A DNA stretch of 64,000 bases from Sphingomonas oleivorans. GTDB lineage: Bacteria > Pseudomonadota > Alphaproteobacteria > Sphingomonadales > Sphingomonadaceae. This document shows, piece by piece, positions 10,446-20,227 of this stretch. Each line of letters starts with the position of its first letter. Position 1 is the first letter of the stretch. A program made the translations under genes and the position numbers. The stretch lies in contig NZ_NWBU01000004.1 of assembly GCF_003050615.1 (NCBI RefSeq), positions 310,001-374,000 on the forward strand. The letters are read 5' to 3'. Below the pieces are notes generated by a model that did no database searches, was not told the origin of the DNA, and was given only the letters and a program-made list of their open reading frames with translations.

Positions 10446-11810
10446 TCAGGAATCCCGCTTCTTCCGCGCCCGCATCTTCTCGCGGAAGCGCGTCGCCCAG
10501 CCGGGCCGCTCCTCCTGCATCCCCCGCGCGACCGCCAGCGCATCGGCCGAAACGTCGCGCGTCACCACCGATCCCGCGCCGACGATCGCGCCCGCGCCGA
10601 TCGTCACCGGCGCCACCAGCGCGCTGTTCGATCCGATGAAGGCGCCCTCGCCGATCCGCGTCGGATATTTGCCGAAGCCGTCATAATTGCAGGTGATCGT
10701 GCCCGCGCCGATATTGGCGCCCGGCCCCACCTCGGCATCGCCCAGATAGGTCAGATGATTTGCCTTGGCGCCCCTGCCCAGCTTCGCCTTCTTCATCTCG
10801 ACGAAATTGCCGACGCGCGCGCCCTCGCCCACCTCCGCGCCGGGGCGCAGCCGGGCATAGGGGCCGATATCGGCGCCGGCCGCCACCGTCGCCCCCTCGA
10901 TATGGCTGAAGGCGTGGATCATCACCTTGTCGCCGATCGTGACGCCAGGGCCGAAGCGGACATTGGGCTCGATCGTCACGTCCCGGCCGATCACCGTGTC
11001 GTGCGAGAACCAGACCGTCTCGGGCGCGATCAGCGTGGCGCCCTCCGCCATGGCGCGCGCGCGACGCTGCTGCTGCCACAGCGCCTCCACCTCGGCCAGC
11101 TCGGCGCGGCTGTTGACGCCGGCCACTTCCCAGGGCTCGGCCTCGATCACCGCCGATCCGCGCCCGTCGGCGGCGGCCAGCATCACAATATCGGGCAGAT
11201 AATATTCCCCCGCCGCATTGTCGTTGCCGACCCGTTCGAGAAGCGTCCAGAGGTCGGACGCGCGCACCGCCATCAGGCCGGAATTGCACAGCGTCTCGCA
11301 ACGCTCGTCCGGGCTTGCATCCTTATATTCCACCATCTTCTCGATCGCGCCGTCCCGCGCGATGATCCGGCCATAGGCAAGCCCGTCCGCCGGGCGGAAA
11401 CCCAGCACCGAAACGGCCGGTTCGTCGGGCGCGTGCAGCCGCGCGATCAGGCGCGCCATCGTCTCCGTCCCGACGAGCGGCACATCGCCATAGAGGATGA
11501 TGATATCCCCTTGAAAACGCTCAAGGCTTTCCCGTGCCTGGAGCACCGCATGCGCCGTCCCGAGCTGCTCCGCCTGATAGGCCGTCACCCCCTCATAGGT
11601 GGTAACGAGCTCCTCTACTTGCTCGCGCCCCGCCCCCGTCACCACCACCTTCGCCGCTGGCCCCAGCCGGTCGACACTGTCCATCAGATGCGCCAGCATC
11701 GGCCGCCCGGCGATCGGGTGGAGCACCTTGTGGAGATCGGATTTCATGCGGGTCCCCTTGCCGGCGGCAAGGATGATGGCGGCGAAGGGCGCGGAGCTCA
11801 TGGCCGCCAT
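10446..11810 (-). CDS. glmU: Bifunctional UDP-GlcNAc pyrophosphorylase / glucosamine-1-phosphate acetyltransferase
   Basis: A 454-residue cytoplasmic enzyme carrying out the last two steps to UDP-GlcNAc. The N-terminal nucleotidyltransferase domain carries LAAGKGTRMKS (near residue 15) and ILYGDVPL. The C-terminal left-handed beta-helix (about 250-440) has hexapeptide repeats and the acetyltransferase region around YLGDAEVGPGANIGAGT. The start is either the ATG at 11810 or the in-frame ATG at 11801. It is divergent from gph, with only 54 bases between the two starts. Confidence 0.96.
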   Translation of the reverse strand: MAAMSSAPFAAIILAAGKGTRMKSDLHKVLHPIAGRPMLAHLMDSVDRLGPAAKVVVTGAGREQVEELVTTYEGVTAYQAEQLGTAHAVLQARESLERFQGDIIILYGDVPLVGTETMARLIARLHAPDEPAVSVLGFRPADGLAYGRIIARDGAIEKMVEYKDASPDERCETLCNSGLMAVRASDLWTLLERVGNDNAAGEYYLPDIVMLAAADGRGSAVIEAEPWEVAGVNSRAELAEVEALWQQQRRARAMAEGATLIAPETVWFSHDTVIGRDVTIEPNVRFGPGVTIGDKVMIHAFSHIEGATVAAGADIGPYARLRPGAEVGEGARVGNFVEMKKAKLGRGAKANHLTYLGDAEVGPGANIGAGTITCNYDGFGKYPTRIGEGAFIGSNSALVAPVTIGAGAIVGAGSVVTRDVSADALAVARGMQEERPGWATRFREKMRARKKRDS

Positions 11811-11864
11811 CTACGACGACTGTCTTGCTATTGCCATAACCCCTCGCCACAGCTTGAACGCATC

Positions 11865-12533
11865 ATGGCCCGCTTCCCCTTCGATATCGTCGCTTTCGAT
11901 CTGGACGGCACGCTCGCCGATACCGCGCCCGATCTCACCACCGCGCTCAATCACAGCCTGGCCCATCTCGGCCGTCCGCCCGTCCCGGCGGAGGATGTCC
12001 GCCACATGGTCGGCCATGGCGCGCGCGCGCTGCTGCGCAAGGGCCTCGCCGCCACCGGCGAGGTGAGCGAGACGCTGATCGATCGGGGCTTTCCCGTCTT
12101 TCTCGATCATTACACCGCCCATATCGCGGACGGCACCCGCCCCTTTCCCGGGCTCGAAGCCGCGCTCGACCGGCTGGCGGCGCTCGACGTCAGGCTCGCG
12201 GTCTGCACCAACAAGCTGGAGGGCCTCGCCCGCGAGCTGATCGACGCGCTTGGCTGGCGTGATCGCTTCGCCGCGATCATCGGCGGCGACACGCTGCCCG
12301 TGCGCAAGCCCGATCCCGCCCCGCTGTTCGAAGCGGTCGCCCGCGCCGGCGGCGGCCGCGCCGCCTATATCGGCGATTCGATCACCGACACCGATACGGC
12401 GCGCAACGCGAAGATTCCCTGCATCGCCGTCACCTTCGGCTTTTCGGACCGGCCGGCGGACATGCTGGGCGCGGATCTGCTGATCGATCATTATGACGAG
12501 CTGATCCCCGCGCTCGAACGGCTCGGCAACTGA
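11865..12533 (+). CDS. gph: Phosphoglycolate phosphatase, HAD superfamily
   Basis: A 222-residue HAD phosphatase. Motif I is FDLDGTLADT with nucleophile and acid/base aspartates, motif II is around VCTNK, motif III is the lysine in VRKPDP, and motif IV is GDSITD. It would dephosphorylate 2-phosphoglycolate formed during repair of oxidised DNA ends or by oxygenase side reactions. A long open frame continues upstream in this phase, but homology begins at MARFPFDIVAFDLDGT, so the ATG at 11865 is the start. phoR begins 5 bases after its stop. Related HAD phosphatases with other substrates cannot be excluded. Confidence 0.88.
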   Translation: MARFPFDIVAFDLDGTLADTAPDLTTALNHSLAHLGRPPVPAEDVRHMVGHGARALLRKGLAATGEVSETLIDRGFPVFLDHYTAHIADGTRPFPGLEAALDRLAALDVRLAVCTNKLEGLARELIDALGWRDRFAAIIGGDTLPVRKPDPAPLFEAVARAGGGRAAYIGDSITDTDTARNAKIPCIAVTFGFSDRPADMLGADLLIDHYDELIPALERLGN

Positions 12534-12538
12534 GATCG

Positions 12539-13753
12539 ATGGCGGTGCGCGATCCTCTGCGGCTGGGCGGGAGCGTCATCGCCGCGACGCTCGCCGCCGG
12601 CCTGTCCTGGGCATTGGCGGCACCACGTGGTGCCGTCCTGCTGACCGCGCTCATCGCCGCTGCGGGCACCTGGTTCGCCATCCGCAACAATAATCACACG
12701 CCCCTTGCCGCCGAGCCTCCTCCTCCGCCGCCGGGGCCGGACGAGGCGACGCTCGCGCTGGTCGAGGCGATCGACGATCCGATTCTGCTGGTCGAGCGTC
12801 AGGTCATCGTCCGCGCCAATGCTGCCGCCCGCGCCCTGTTCGGCGCGCATGTCGAGGGTGAGGACGTCCGCCTTGCCATCCGCCATCCCGCCGCCGTCGG
12901 CCATCTCGCCGGCCGCCAGCACGAACCCGTCGAGCTGGTCGGCATCGGCGAGCGCGACCGGCGCTGGGAGCTCACCGCGCGCGACATCGGCCAGGGCCGC
13001 CGCCTCGTCCGCCTGCGCGACCGCACCGCATCCCATGCAACCGAAAAAATGCGCGTCGATTTCGTCGCCAATGCGAGCCATGAACTGCGCACGCCGCTCG
13101 CCACCCTGCTCGGCTTCATCGAGACGCTGGAGGACGCCAACGGGCCGAAGGACGGCCCCATCCGCGCCCGCTTCCTGAAGATCATGTTCGGCGAAGCCAA
13201 GCGGATGCAGCAGTTGATCGACGATCTGATGTCGCTGTCCCGCATCGAGGCGGACAAGTATAACCTGCCCCAAACGGCGGTCGAGCTAGCGCCGCTCGTC
13301 GAGGAGGTGAGCATGGCGCTCAGGGCCGGCCTGCCCGACGGCGAGGACCGCATCCTCGTGCGCACCGATGCCGATGTCCCCGCCGTCACGGGCGATCGCG
13401 TGCAGCTTTCACAGCTTCTCCACAACATCATCGGCAATGCGCTCAAATATGGCCGTGCCGGAACGCCCGTGAGAATCACGCTCAGCAAGGCGCGCGGCGG
13501 CATGGCGCGCATCTCCGTCGCCGATGAGGGCGAGGGCATCGCCCCCGAGCATCTGCCGCGCCTGACCGAACGCTTCTACCGCGTCGATCCGGGCCGCAGC
13601 CGGTCGGTCGGCGGCACGGGACTCGGCCTCGCCATCGTCAAGCATATCGTGGAGCGCCATCGCGGCCGGCTCGATATAGACAGCGTCGTCGGACGCGGCA
13701 CGACGGTCCGTGTCCTTCTGCCCCCCGCCCGGGAGCCCGTCATAAAGCCGTAA
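12539..13753 (+). CDS. phoR: Phosphate regulon sensor histidine kinase
   Basis: A 404-residue membrane kinase. Two N-terminal hydrophobic segments (about 12-28 and 31-48) anchor it without a large periplasmic domain, as in PhoR. A Pro-rich linker and PAS-like region follow (70-160). The HisKA box FVANASHELRTPL carries phospho-acceptor H181, and the HATPase domain shows N box IIGNALKYG, DEGEGI and GGTGLGLAIVKHI. With PhoB it senses phosphate status through the Pst-PhoU complex. It is the first gene of phoR-pstSCAB-phoU-phoB, and its last codons overlap the PHO boxes that should drive pstS. Confidence 0.93.
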   Translation: MAVRDPLRLGGSVIAATLAAGLSWALAAPRGAVLLTALIAAAGTWFAIRNNNHTPLAAEPPPPPPGPDEATLALVEAIDDPILLVERQVIVRANAAARALFGAHVEGEDVRLAIRHPAAVGHLAGRQHEPVELVGIGERDRRWELTARDIGQGRRLVRLRDRTASHATEKMRVDFVANASHELRTPLATLLGFIETLEDANGPKDGPIRARFLKIMFGEAKRMQQLIDDLMSLSRIEADKYNLPQTAVELAPLVEEVSMALRAGLPDGEDRILVRTDADVPAVTGDRVQLSQLLHNIIGNALKYGRAGTPVRITLSKARGGMARISVADEGEGIAPEHLPRLTERFYRVDPGRSRSVGGTGLGLAIVKHIVERHRGRLDIDSVVGRGTTVRVLLPPAREPVIKP

Positions 13754-13776
13754 CATATTCGTCACAGAGGTCACCC
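13737..13776 (+). promoter_or_regulatory. Tandem PHO boxes upstream of pstS
   Basis: Four 7-base units at a strict 11-base period: CCGTCAT (13737), CCGTAAC (13748), TCGTCAC (13759) and GTCACCC (13770), each separated by 4 bases. This fits two adjacent PhoB sites (consensus CTGTCAT-N4-CTGTCAY). The first two units overlap the final codons and the TAA of phoR. The pstS start lies about 67 bases further on, leaving room for a PhoB-activated promoter. Recognised by eye. Confidence 0.72.
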
Positions 13777-13843
13777 GGATGCGCTCTAGCGCGGAGAGGC
13801 CCGGTCCGGCCTGAGCGGCGCAGGAGACTATTGGAGAAATATA

Positions 13844-14902
13844 ATGGCCAGTAAAATCGGTTTCATCGGCGTCGCAGCCGCGGCACTGGCACTTTCCGCC
13901 TGCCAGAATCAGGATGGCGGAAACAGCGCGAATGGCGGCGCGCGGGATCAAATCCGTGCGGTCGGCTCCTCCACCGTCTATCCTTTCACCACGGTCGTCG
14001 CCGAACAATTTGCGCGAAAGAATCCGGGTTTCAAGGCGCCGATCGTCGAATCGACCGGCACGGGCGCCGGCATGAAACTGTTCTGCGCCGGCGTCGGCGC
14101 GCAGCATCCGGACATCGAAAATGCATCGCGCCGGATCAAGAAGTCCGAACTGGACGATTGCGTCAAGAATGGCGTGAAGGACATTGTCGAGGTCCAGATT
14201 GGCATTGACGGCATCGTGCTCGCCGAAAGCAAGACCGGCCCGCAGTTCAAGCTGACCGAGGCCGACATCTACAAGGCGGTCGCAGCCGAACCCTATGGCA
14301 AGCCCAACACCGCCAAGACCTGGAAGGACGTGAACCCCGCGCTGCCCGCCACCCGGATCGTCGTCTATGGTCCGCCGCCGACGAGCGGCACGCGCGATGC
14401 CTTCGCCGAGTTGATCCTCGACAAGGGATGCAATGCCGATCCGGCCACCGCCGCCCTCAAGAAGACCGACGAGGACAAGCATAAGGCGATCTGCACGAAG
14501 GTGCGCGAGGACGGCGCCTATGTGGAATCGGGCGAGAATGACAATCTGATCGTTCAGAAGCTGGTCGCCAATCCAGATGCGGTCGGCATCTTCGGCTACA
14601 GCTTCCTCGAGGAGAATGTCGACAAGGTGCGCGGCGTCGCCATCCAGAATGTCGTGCCGACCTATGACACGATCGCGAGCTACGAATATCCTGGCGCCCG
14701 CCCGCTCTATATTTATGTGAAGTCGGCGCATCTCAACGCGATCAAGGGGCTGAAGGAATTCGTCCAGGAATATGCCGGCGCCTGGAACAAGGGCGGATAT
14801 CTCAGCCGTCGCGGCCTGATCGCGGCGCCCGACGATGTGCGCGCCGCCAATCTGACGATCGCGCAGAAGCTGACTCCGCTCGATCCCGCGACGATAAAGT
14901 AA
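13844..14902 (+). CDS. pstS: Phosphate ABC transporter substrate-binding protein
   Basis: A 352-residue periplasmic phosphate-binding protein with a lipoprotein signal (lipobox LSAC, cysteine near residue 20). The mature part opens with IRAVGSSTVYPFT, the PstS phosphate-loop region, followed by ESTGTGAGMKLFC and PPPTSGTRDAF. It delivers phosphate to PstCA. It is preceded by tandem PHO boxes and a GGAG ribosome site, and followed closely by pstC, so it should be the first and most strongly induced gene of the pst unit. Confidence 0.95.
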   Translation: MASKIGFIGVAAAALALSACQNQDGGNSANGGARDQIRAVGSSTVYPFTTVVAEQFARKNPGFKAPIVESTGTGAGMKLFCAGVGAQHPDIENASRRIKKSELDDCVKNGVKDIVEVQIGIDGIVLAESKTGPQFKLTEADIYKAVAAEPYGKPNTAKTWKDVNPALPATRIVVYGPPPTSGTRDAFAELILDKGCNADPATAALKKTDEDKHKAICTKVREDGAYVESGENDNLIVQKLVANPDAVGIFGYSFLEENVDKVRGVAIQNVVPTYDTIASYEYPGARPLYIYVKSAHLNAIKGLKEFVQEYAGAWNKGGYLSRRGLIAAPDDVRAANLTIAQKLTPLDPATIK

Positions 14903-14915
14903 GGCAAGGCACGGG

Positions 14916-16301
14916 ATGACTCCTCTGGCGCTTCTTTTCCTGGTCCTGGGCCTCGGCCTCGTCGCGTGGTTCACCGCGCGGGCGAAGGCCGGCGGCTTCG
15001 CCACGCCCGGCGCGCCGCGCCCGCACAGCCGGCCCAACTATCATGGCTGGTATGTAACGCTCTGGGCGGTCATCCCGGCTTTGATCTTCCTTGCTGTGTG
15101 GAGCGGAGTCCAGCCCGGCCTGGTGATCGATGCGACGCTCAAGAGCCCGGCCGCGGCGCAGCTTCCGCCGCCGGGCATGGAGCGCGCCGCGATCCTGTCC
15201 GAAGTGCGCGGGCTGGCGGAAGGCACGATCGAAGCGGCCTTCAATCCGCTGTCCGATACGCTGCTGCCCGCCTATAAGCAGGCGCGCCTCCATTATGGCC
15301 TCATCGGCGCGGTTCTGACGGTGATCCTGGCCTTTGCGGGCGGCGCCTATGCCTTCACCCGGCTGAAGCCCGATTTCCGCGCGCGCAACCGGGTCGAGCG
15401 GGTCGTGATGGCGGTGCTGCTGATCGCCTCGTTGATCGCGATCCTGACGACGATCGGCATCGTCGCCTCGCTGCTGTTCGAATCACTGCGCTTCTTCGCC
15501 AAGGTCTCGCCGATCGAATTCCTGACCGGCACGGTCTGGAGCCCACAGACCGCGATCCGCGCCGATCAGGTCGGCTCGTCGGGTGCATTCGGCGCGGTGC
15601 CGCTCTTCTGGGGAACGATCTTCATCGGCGCGATCATCGCCATGATCGTCGCCATCCCGCTCGGCCTGATGAGCGCCATCTATCTGACGCAATATGCCAA
15701 GCCCTCCACCCGCAAGTGGATGAAGCCGATCCTCGAGATTTTGGCGGGCGTGCCGACCGTGGTCTATGGCTATTTCGCGGCGCTCACCGTGGCGCCCGCG
15801 CTGCGCAGCTTCGCGGCGTCGATCGGGATTGCGGGCGCCTCGTCCGAAAGCGCGCTGGCCGCGGGCCTCGTCATGGGCGTGATGATCATTCCCTTCGTCT
15901 CCTCCATGGCCGACGATTCGATCGCCGCCGTGCCGCAATCGATGCGCGACGGCAGCCTCGCAATGGGCGCCACCATGTCCGAAACGATCAAGAAGGTGCT
16001 GGTGCCCGCCGCCCTGCCCGGCGTCGTCGGTGGTGTTCTGCTCGCCGTCAGCCGTGCCATCGGCGAGACGATGATCGTGGTGATGGCGGCCGGCCTCGCG
16101 GCCAATCTCACCGCCAATCCCTTCGCCTCGGTGACGACCGTCACCACCCAGATCGTACAGTTGCTGACGGGCGATCAGGAATTCGACAGCGCCAAGACGC
16201 TCGCCGCCTTCGCGCTCGGCCTGGTGCTGTTCCTTGTCACCCTGCTCCTCAACATCGTCGCACTGCGCGTCGTGAAGAAATATCGGGAAGCTTATGAATA
16301 G
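14916..16301 (+). CDS. pstC: Phosphate ABC transporter permease
   Basis: A 461-residue inner-membrane permease, longer than enterobacterial PstC (about 320) because of an N-terminal extension with its own membrane segments and a loop (about 1-170). The C-terminal 290 residues form the binding-protein-dependent permease domain, with the EAA-loop region MRDGSLAMGATMSETIKKV. It pairs with PstA to form the phosphate channel. It starts 13 bases after pstS, and its stop overlaps the pstA start by 8 bases, implying coupling. Confidence 0.93.
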   Translation: MTPLALLFLVLGLGLVAWFTARAKAGGFATPGAPRPHSRPNYHGWYVTLWAVIPALIFLAVWSGVQPGLVIDATLKSPAAAQLPPPGMERAAILSEVRGLAEGTIEAAFNPLSDTLLPAYKQARLHYGLIGAVLTVILAFAGGAYAFTRLKPDFRARNRVERVVMAVLLIASLIAILTTIGIVASLLFESLRFFAKVSPIEFLTGTVWSPQTAIRADQVGSSGAFGAVPLFWGTIFIGAIIAMIVAIPLGLMSAIYLTQYAKPSTRKWMKPILEILAGVPTVVYGYFAALTVAPALRSFAASIGIAGASSESALAAGLVMGVMIIPFVSSMADDSIAAVPQSMRDGSLAMGATMSETIKKVLVPAALPGVVGGVLLAVSRAIGETMIVVMAAGLAANLTANPFASVTTVTTQIVQLLTGDQEFDSAKTLAAFALGLVLFLVTLLLNIVALRVVKKYREAYE

Positions 16302-17604
16302 CCGCATCCCCAACCCGGTGGCGCAACTCGACATGCCGGGCGCGGCGGAATCCGCCGTGCGGCGGCCGACCGACTGGAAAAGCGGCGCGATGCAGAGCCG
16401 TGTCCGCCGGCGCTATGCCGCCGAGCGGCGGTTCCGCTTCCTCGGCCTGACGGCCGTGCTGCTCTCGGTCGCTTTTCTCACCTTTCTGCTGGTCACGATG
16501 ATCGGCAACGGCATACGCGGCTTCACGCGGACCGAGATCAGGCTGCCGATCGACTTCCCGGCCTCGACGCTCATCTTGGATCCGGCGGCGCTACGCGGGC
16601 CGGAGGCCGACAGGGCGCTGGCGGGCGCCGATCTGGAAGGCGTGGCGGCGGCCGCGGCCGATACGGCCTTCGGGCAGGGCGGCAACCGTCTGCTCTCGGA
16701 TGGGGCCTGGATCGCCGTACGCCAGGCCATCAAGGCCGATCCCTCGATCCTCGGGCGCAAGGCGGATATCTGGGTGCCCGCCTCCACCGGCATCGACCTT
16801 GCCGCCAAGAGCGAAGCAGCAGCCGCGGACGAGGCGGCCCATGCCCGGCTGGAGCAGGCAGGCGCAGTCCGGACCGGGCTCAATCTCGGCTTCCTGACGG
16901 CCGCAGACTCGACCGATCCCACGCTCGTCGGCATCTGGGGCGCGCTCAAGGGCTCCTTGCTGACGATGGTGGTAACGCTGCTGCTCGCCTTCCCGATCGG
17001 CGTGCTTTCGGCCCTCTATCTGGAGGAATATGCGCCGCGTAACCGCTGGACCGACCTGATCGAGGTGTCGATCAACAATCTGGCGGCGGTGCCCTCGATC
17101 ATCTTCGGCCTGCTCGGCCTGGCGGTGTTCCTGAATTTCATGCACCTGCCGCGCTCGGCACCGGTGGTCGGCGGACTCACGCTCGCACTGATGACCATGC
17201 CGGTGATCGTCATCGCCGGGCGCAACGCGATCAAATCCGTTCCGCCCTCGATCCGCGACGCGGCGCTCGGCATCGGCGCCAGCCGGGTGCAGGTGGTGTT
17301 CCACCATGTCCTGCCACTGGCGCTGCCCGGCATTCTCACCGGCACGATCATCGGCATGGCGCGCGCGCTCGGCGAGACGGCGCCTCTGCTGATGATCGGC
17401 ATGCGCGCCTTCATCTCCTCGCCGCCGAGCGGCCTGACCGAGCCCGCGACCGTGCTTCCCGTGCAGATCTTCCTCTGGTCGGACGAGGTGAACCGCGGCT
17501 TCGTCGAGAAGACCTCCGCTGCGATTGTCGTCCTGCTGCTGTTCCTCCTCGCGATGAACGGCCTCGCAATCTATCTCCGCAACAAGTTCGAAACCCGGTG
17601 GTGA
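16294..17604 (+). CDS. pstA: Phosphate ABC transporter permease
   Basis: A 436-residue permease. After a short cytoplasmic N-terminus and one membrane segment (about 48-70) comes a roughly 140-residue presumably periplasmic region (DUF3333-like, typical of alphaproteobacterial PstA), then the permease domain (about 220-430) with EAA-type sequence [19 protein letters not shown]. It forms the transport channel with PstC. Its start lies inside the end of pstC, and pstB follows after 7 bases. Confidence 0.93.
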   Translation: MNSRIPNPVAQLDMPGAAESAVRRPTDWKSGAMQSRVRRRYAAERRFRFLGLTAVLLSVAFLTFLLVTMIGNGIRGFTRTEIRLPIDFPASTLILDPAALRGPEADRALAGADLEGVAAAAADTAFGQGGNRLLSDGAWIAVRQAIKADPSILGRKADIWVPASTGIDLAAKSEAAAADEAAHARLEQAGAVRTGLNLGFLTAADSTDPTLVGIWGALKGSLLTMVVTLLLAFPIGVLSALYLEEYAPRNRWTDLIEVSINNLAAVPSIIFGLLGLAVFLNFMHLPRSAPVVGGLTLALMTMPVIVIAGRNAIKSVPPSIRDAALGIGASRVQVVFHHVLPLALPGILTGTIIGMARALGETAPLLMIGMRAFISSPPSGLTEPATVLPVQIFLWSDEVNRGFVEKTSAAIVVLLLFLLAMNGLAIYLRNKFETRW

Positions 17605-17611
17605 CCCTTCG

Positions 17612-18424
17612 ATGAACGACGACAGCTTCGGCCGGATCACCGGCGACCCCAATGCCGCGCCGCGCCTGACCACCAAGATGACGGCGCGGGGCGTGAACGT
17701 CTTCTATGGCGAGAAACAGGCGATCAAGGACGTCTCGATCGACGTGACGCAGGAACATGTCACCGCCTTCATCGGCCCTTCGGGCTGCGGCAAGTCGACC
17801 TTCCTGCGCACGCTCAATCGCATGAACGACACCGTTGCCTCGGCGCGGGTGGAAGGCGAGATCACGCTCGACGGCGAGAATATCTATTCCTCGTCGATGG
17901 ACGTGGTGCAGCTTCGCGCGCGGGTGGGCATGGTGTTCCAGAAGCCCAATCCCTTCCCCAAGTCGATCTATGAGAATGTCGCCTATGGACCGCGCATCCA
18001 TGGCCTCGCCTCCAGCAAGGCGACGATGGATCAGGTGGTCGAAAAGTCGCTTCGTCGCGCCGGCCTGTGGGACGAGGTGAAGGATCGGCTGCACGACAGC
18101 GGCACGGCGCTTTCGGGCGGGCAGCAGCAGCGGCTGTGCATCGCGCGCGCCATCGCGGTCGATCCCGAAGTGATCCTGATGGACGAGCCCTGCTCCGCGC
18201 TGGACCCGATCGCCACCGCCAAGATCGAGGAACTGATCCACGAGCTGCGCGGCCGCTACGCGATCGTGATCGTGACGCACAACATGCAGCAGGCGGCGCG
18301 CGTGTCGCAGCGCACCGCCTTTTTCCATCTCGGCACGCTCGTCGAATATGGTGACACGTCCGAGATCTTCACCAATCCCCGCGAAACGCGGACCAAGGAT
18401 TACATCACCGGCCGTTACGGTTGA
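17612..18424 (+). CDS. pstB: Phosphate ABC transporter ATP-binding protein
   Basis: A 270-residue ABC ATPase powering PstSCA. Walker A is GPSGCGKST (55-63), the signature is LSGGQQQR, and Walker B is [13 protein letters not shown], followed by the H-loop histidine in [10 protein letters not shown]. The PstB-specific start of the ABC domain, [14 protein letters not shown], is present. An N-terminal tail of about 20 residues precedes the domain; the start is supported by placement 7 bases after pstA. phoU follows after 13 bases. Confidence 0.96.
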   Translation: MNDDSFGRITGDPNAAPRLTTKMTARGVNVFYGEKQAIKDVSIDVTQEHVTAFIGPSGCGKSTFLRTLNRMNDTVASARVEGEITLDGENIYSSSMDVVQLRARVGMVFQKPNPFPKSIYENVAYGPRIHGLASSKATMDQVVEKSLRRAGLWDEVKDRLHDSGTALSGGQQQRLCIARAIAVDPEVILMDEPCSALDPIATAKIEELIHELRGRYAIVIVTHNMQQAARVSQRTAFFHLGTLVEYGDTSEIFTNPRETRTKDYITGRYG

Positions 18425-18437
18425 GGAGGCAGAAGAA

Positions 18438-19142
18438 ATGGCTACCACCGGACATACCGTCAAAGCCTTCGACGAGGATTTGGGCCAGCTTCGCGGGCTC
18501 GTCTCCGAAATGGGCGGCCTGGCCGAAGCAGCGATCAACGATGCGATGCAGGCGCTGGTCCGTCGCGACATAGAGGGCGCCGCGCGCGTCGTGGAGGAAG
18601 ATCGCCGCATCGACGAGATCGAAAGCGAGATCGAGCGGCGGGTCGTCCGTCTGATCGCGCTGCGCGCGCCGATGGCGGACGATCTGCGCGACGTGCTCGC
18701 CGCACTCAAGATCAGCGGCGTGATCGAGCGCATGGGCGATTATGCCAAGAATATCGCCAAGCGCGTGCCGCTGCTGAACGACGTCAGGAATGTCGAGCCA
18801 CTGTCGATCCTGCCGGCGATGGGCCGCGCGGTTTCGGAAATGGTGCGCAACGTGCTCGACGCCTTCGCCGCGCGCGATGCGCAGGCGGCGGTCGACGTGT
18901 GCGCGAGCGACCGGGGCGTCGACGATTTCTACAACAGCCTGTTCCGCGCGCTCCTCACCTACATGATGGAAAATCCGCACAACATCACCGCATCGACCCA
19001 TCTGCTCTTCATCGCGAAGAATCTCGAGCGGATCGGCGATCATGCCACCAACGTTGCCGAGATGGTCTATTTCGCGGCGACCGGACATCAGATGGCGGAG
19101 CGGCCGCGCGGCGAGGACGTGCTGGCGACCGAGGGGGAGTAA
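18438..19142 (+). CDS. phoU: Phosphate signalling protein PhoU
   Basis: A 234-residue, largely helical protein with two PhoU repeats (about 15-105 and 120-210). Typical sequences are IDEIESEIERR, ERMGDYAKNIAKR and ERIGDHATNVAEMV, the last two being metal-binding E/D-x3-D motifs. PhoU restrains PhoR when phosphate is plentiful by linking it to the Pst transporter. The open frame extends upstream into pstB, but the ATG at 18438 has a GAGGAGG-like site just before it. phoB begins 4 bases after the stop. Confidence 0.95.
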   Translation: MATTGHTVKAFDEDLGQLRGLVSEMGGLAEAAINDAMQALVRRDIEGAARVVEEDRRIDEIESEIERRVVRLIALRAPMADDLRDVLAALKISGVIERMGDYAKNIAKRVPLLNDVRNVEPLSILPAMGRAVSEMVRNVLDAFAARDAQAAVDVCASDRGVDDFYNSLFRALLTYMMENPHNITASTHLLFIAKNLERIGDHATNVAEMVYFAATGHQMAERPRGEDVLATEGE

Positions 19143-19146
19143 GTCC

Positions 19147-19845
19147 ATGGCCCGAGCCCGTGTCCTGCTTGTCGAAGATGATGCCGCGCTCGCGGAACTG
19201 CTCGTCTGGCATTTCAGCCGCGAGGAATATGAGGTCGAACATACTGCGGACGGCGAGGAAGCGTTGCTGCTCGCGCGGGAATCGCCGCCCGATCTGGTGC
19301 TGCTCGACTGGATGATCGAGGGGCTTTCCGGGATCGAGGTGTGCCGCCGCCTGCGCCGCATGCCCGATACGGCGAATGTGCCGATCATCATGCTCACCGC
19401 GCGCGGCGAGGAGGAGGATCGCATCCGTGGCCTCGAAACCGGCGCCGACGATTATGTCACCAAGCCCTTCAGCCCGCGCGAGCTGGTCGCCCGGGCGGGC
19501 GCGGTGCTCCGCCGCGTGCGTCCAGCACTGGCGGGCGAGAAGCTGACCTATTCCGACATCGAGATGGACATGGTGAGCCACAAGGTGCGCCGCGACGGCA
19601 CGCCGGTGGCGCTGGGGCCGACCGAGTTCCGCCTGCTCAAGCATTTTCTGGAACATCCCGGCCGCGTCTTCTCGCGCGAGCGGCTGCTCGATTCGGTCTG
19701 GGGCCGTGATTCGGATATCGAGCCGCGCACAGTGGACGTGCATATCCGCCGCCTGCGCAAGGCGATCAATCTGGAAGGGCACCCGGACATCATCCGCACC
19801 GTGCGCTCGGCCGGCTATGCGCTGGACAGCGAGGGCGCGGGCTGA
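19147..19845 (+). CDS. phoB: Phosphate regulon response regulator
   Basis: A 232-residue OmpR/PhoB-family regulator. The receiver domain (5-120) has acidic residues D11/D12, phospho-acceptor D54 in VLLDW and lysine in TKPFSPREL. The winged-helix DNA-binding domain (about 130-228) has TEFRLLKHFLEHPGRVFSRE and VDVHIRRLRKAI. It binds PHO boxes such as those at 13737-13776 and probably 8441-8458. The ATG at 19147 gives the standard MARARVLLVEDD N-terminus; the longer open frame upstream lies within phoU. Confidence 0.94.
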   Translation: MARARVLLVEDDAALAELLVWHFSREEYEVEHTADGEEALLLARESPPDLVLLDWMIEGLSGIEVCRRLRRMPDTANVPIIMLTARGEEEDRIRGLETGADDYVTKPFSPRELVARAGAVLRRVRPALAGEKLTYSDIEMDMVSHKVRRDGTPVALGPTEFRLLKHFLEHPGRVFSRERLLDSVWGRDSDIEPRTVDVHIRRLRKAINLEGHPDIIRTVRSAGYALDSEGAG

Positions 19846-19852
19846 TCGGACC

Positions 19853-19872
19853 GCGCCGCCTGCGTGCGGCGC
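19853..19872. terminator. Candidate hairpin between phoB and the DUF2794 gene
   Basis: A perfect 7-bp GC stem (GCGCCGC/GCGGCGC) with a 6-base loop lies between the convergent phoB and DUF2794 genes. It lacks a clear T-run on either side, so intrinsic termination is uncertain. Confidence 0.35.
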
Positions 19873-19891
19873 GCCTGATACTCGTCCGGAC

Positions 19892-20227
19892 TCAGTCCGC
19901 CACCAGCTTCACCAGCCGCCGCTCGATCGGCGCGAGGACCGGCCCCAGTTCATGGCCGCGTTTCAGGATCGCGCCCGCTTCGCCCACCAGCGCCCATTGC
20001 CCCTGGCGAATACGGAGCGCGGGGCGTTTCTCGATACGATATTCGGGGCGCTCGGCGGCGCGGCGGAAGGCGGCGAAGGATGCCGCGTCGCGGCCGAGGT
20101 CGATCGCATAATCGCGCCAATGGCCGGCTGCGACCATCCGGCCATAAAGATCGAGGATACGGGCGAGTTCGATCCGATCGAAGGCGACCTGACCCGGCTG
20201 GCCGGGAAAGGGCGTGACAACGCCCAT
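19892..20227 (-). CDS. DUF2794 domain-containing protein
   Basis: A 111-residue protein matching the alphaproteobacterial DUF2794 family: VAFDRIELARILDLYGRMVAAG followed by W-x-DYAIDLG and a C-terminal KRGHELGPVLAPIERRLVKL. No signal peptide or membrane segment. Function unknown. Its ATG shares one base with the TGA of cysE (TGATG), so the two are translationally coupled. Start chosen for this overlap and because homology begins right after it. Confidence 0.8.
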   Translation of the reverse strand: MGVVTPFPGQPGQVAFDRIELARILDLYGRMVAAGHWRDYAIDLGRDAASFAAFRRAAERPEYRIEKRPALRIRQGQWALVGEAGAILKRGHELGPVLAPIERRLVKLVAD

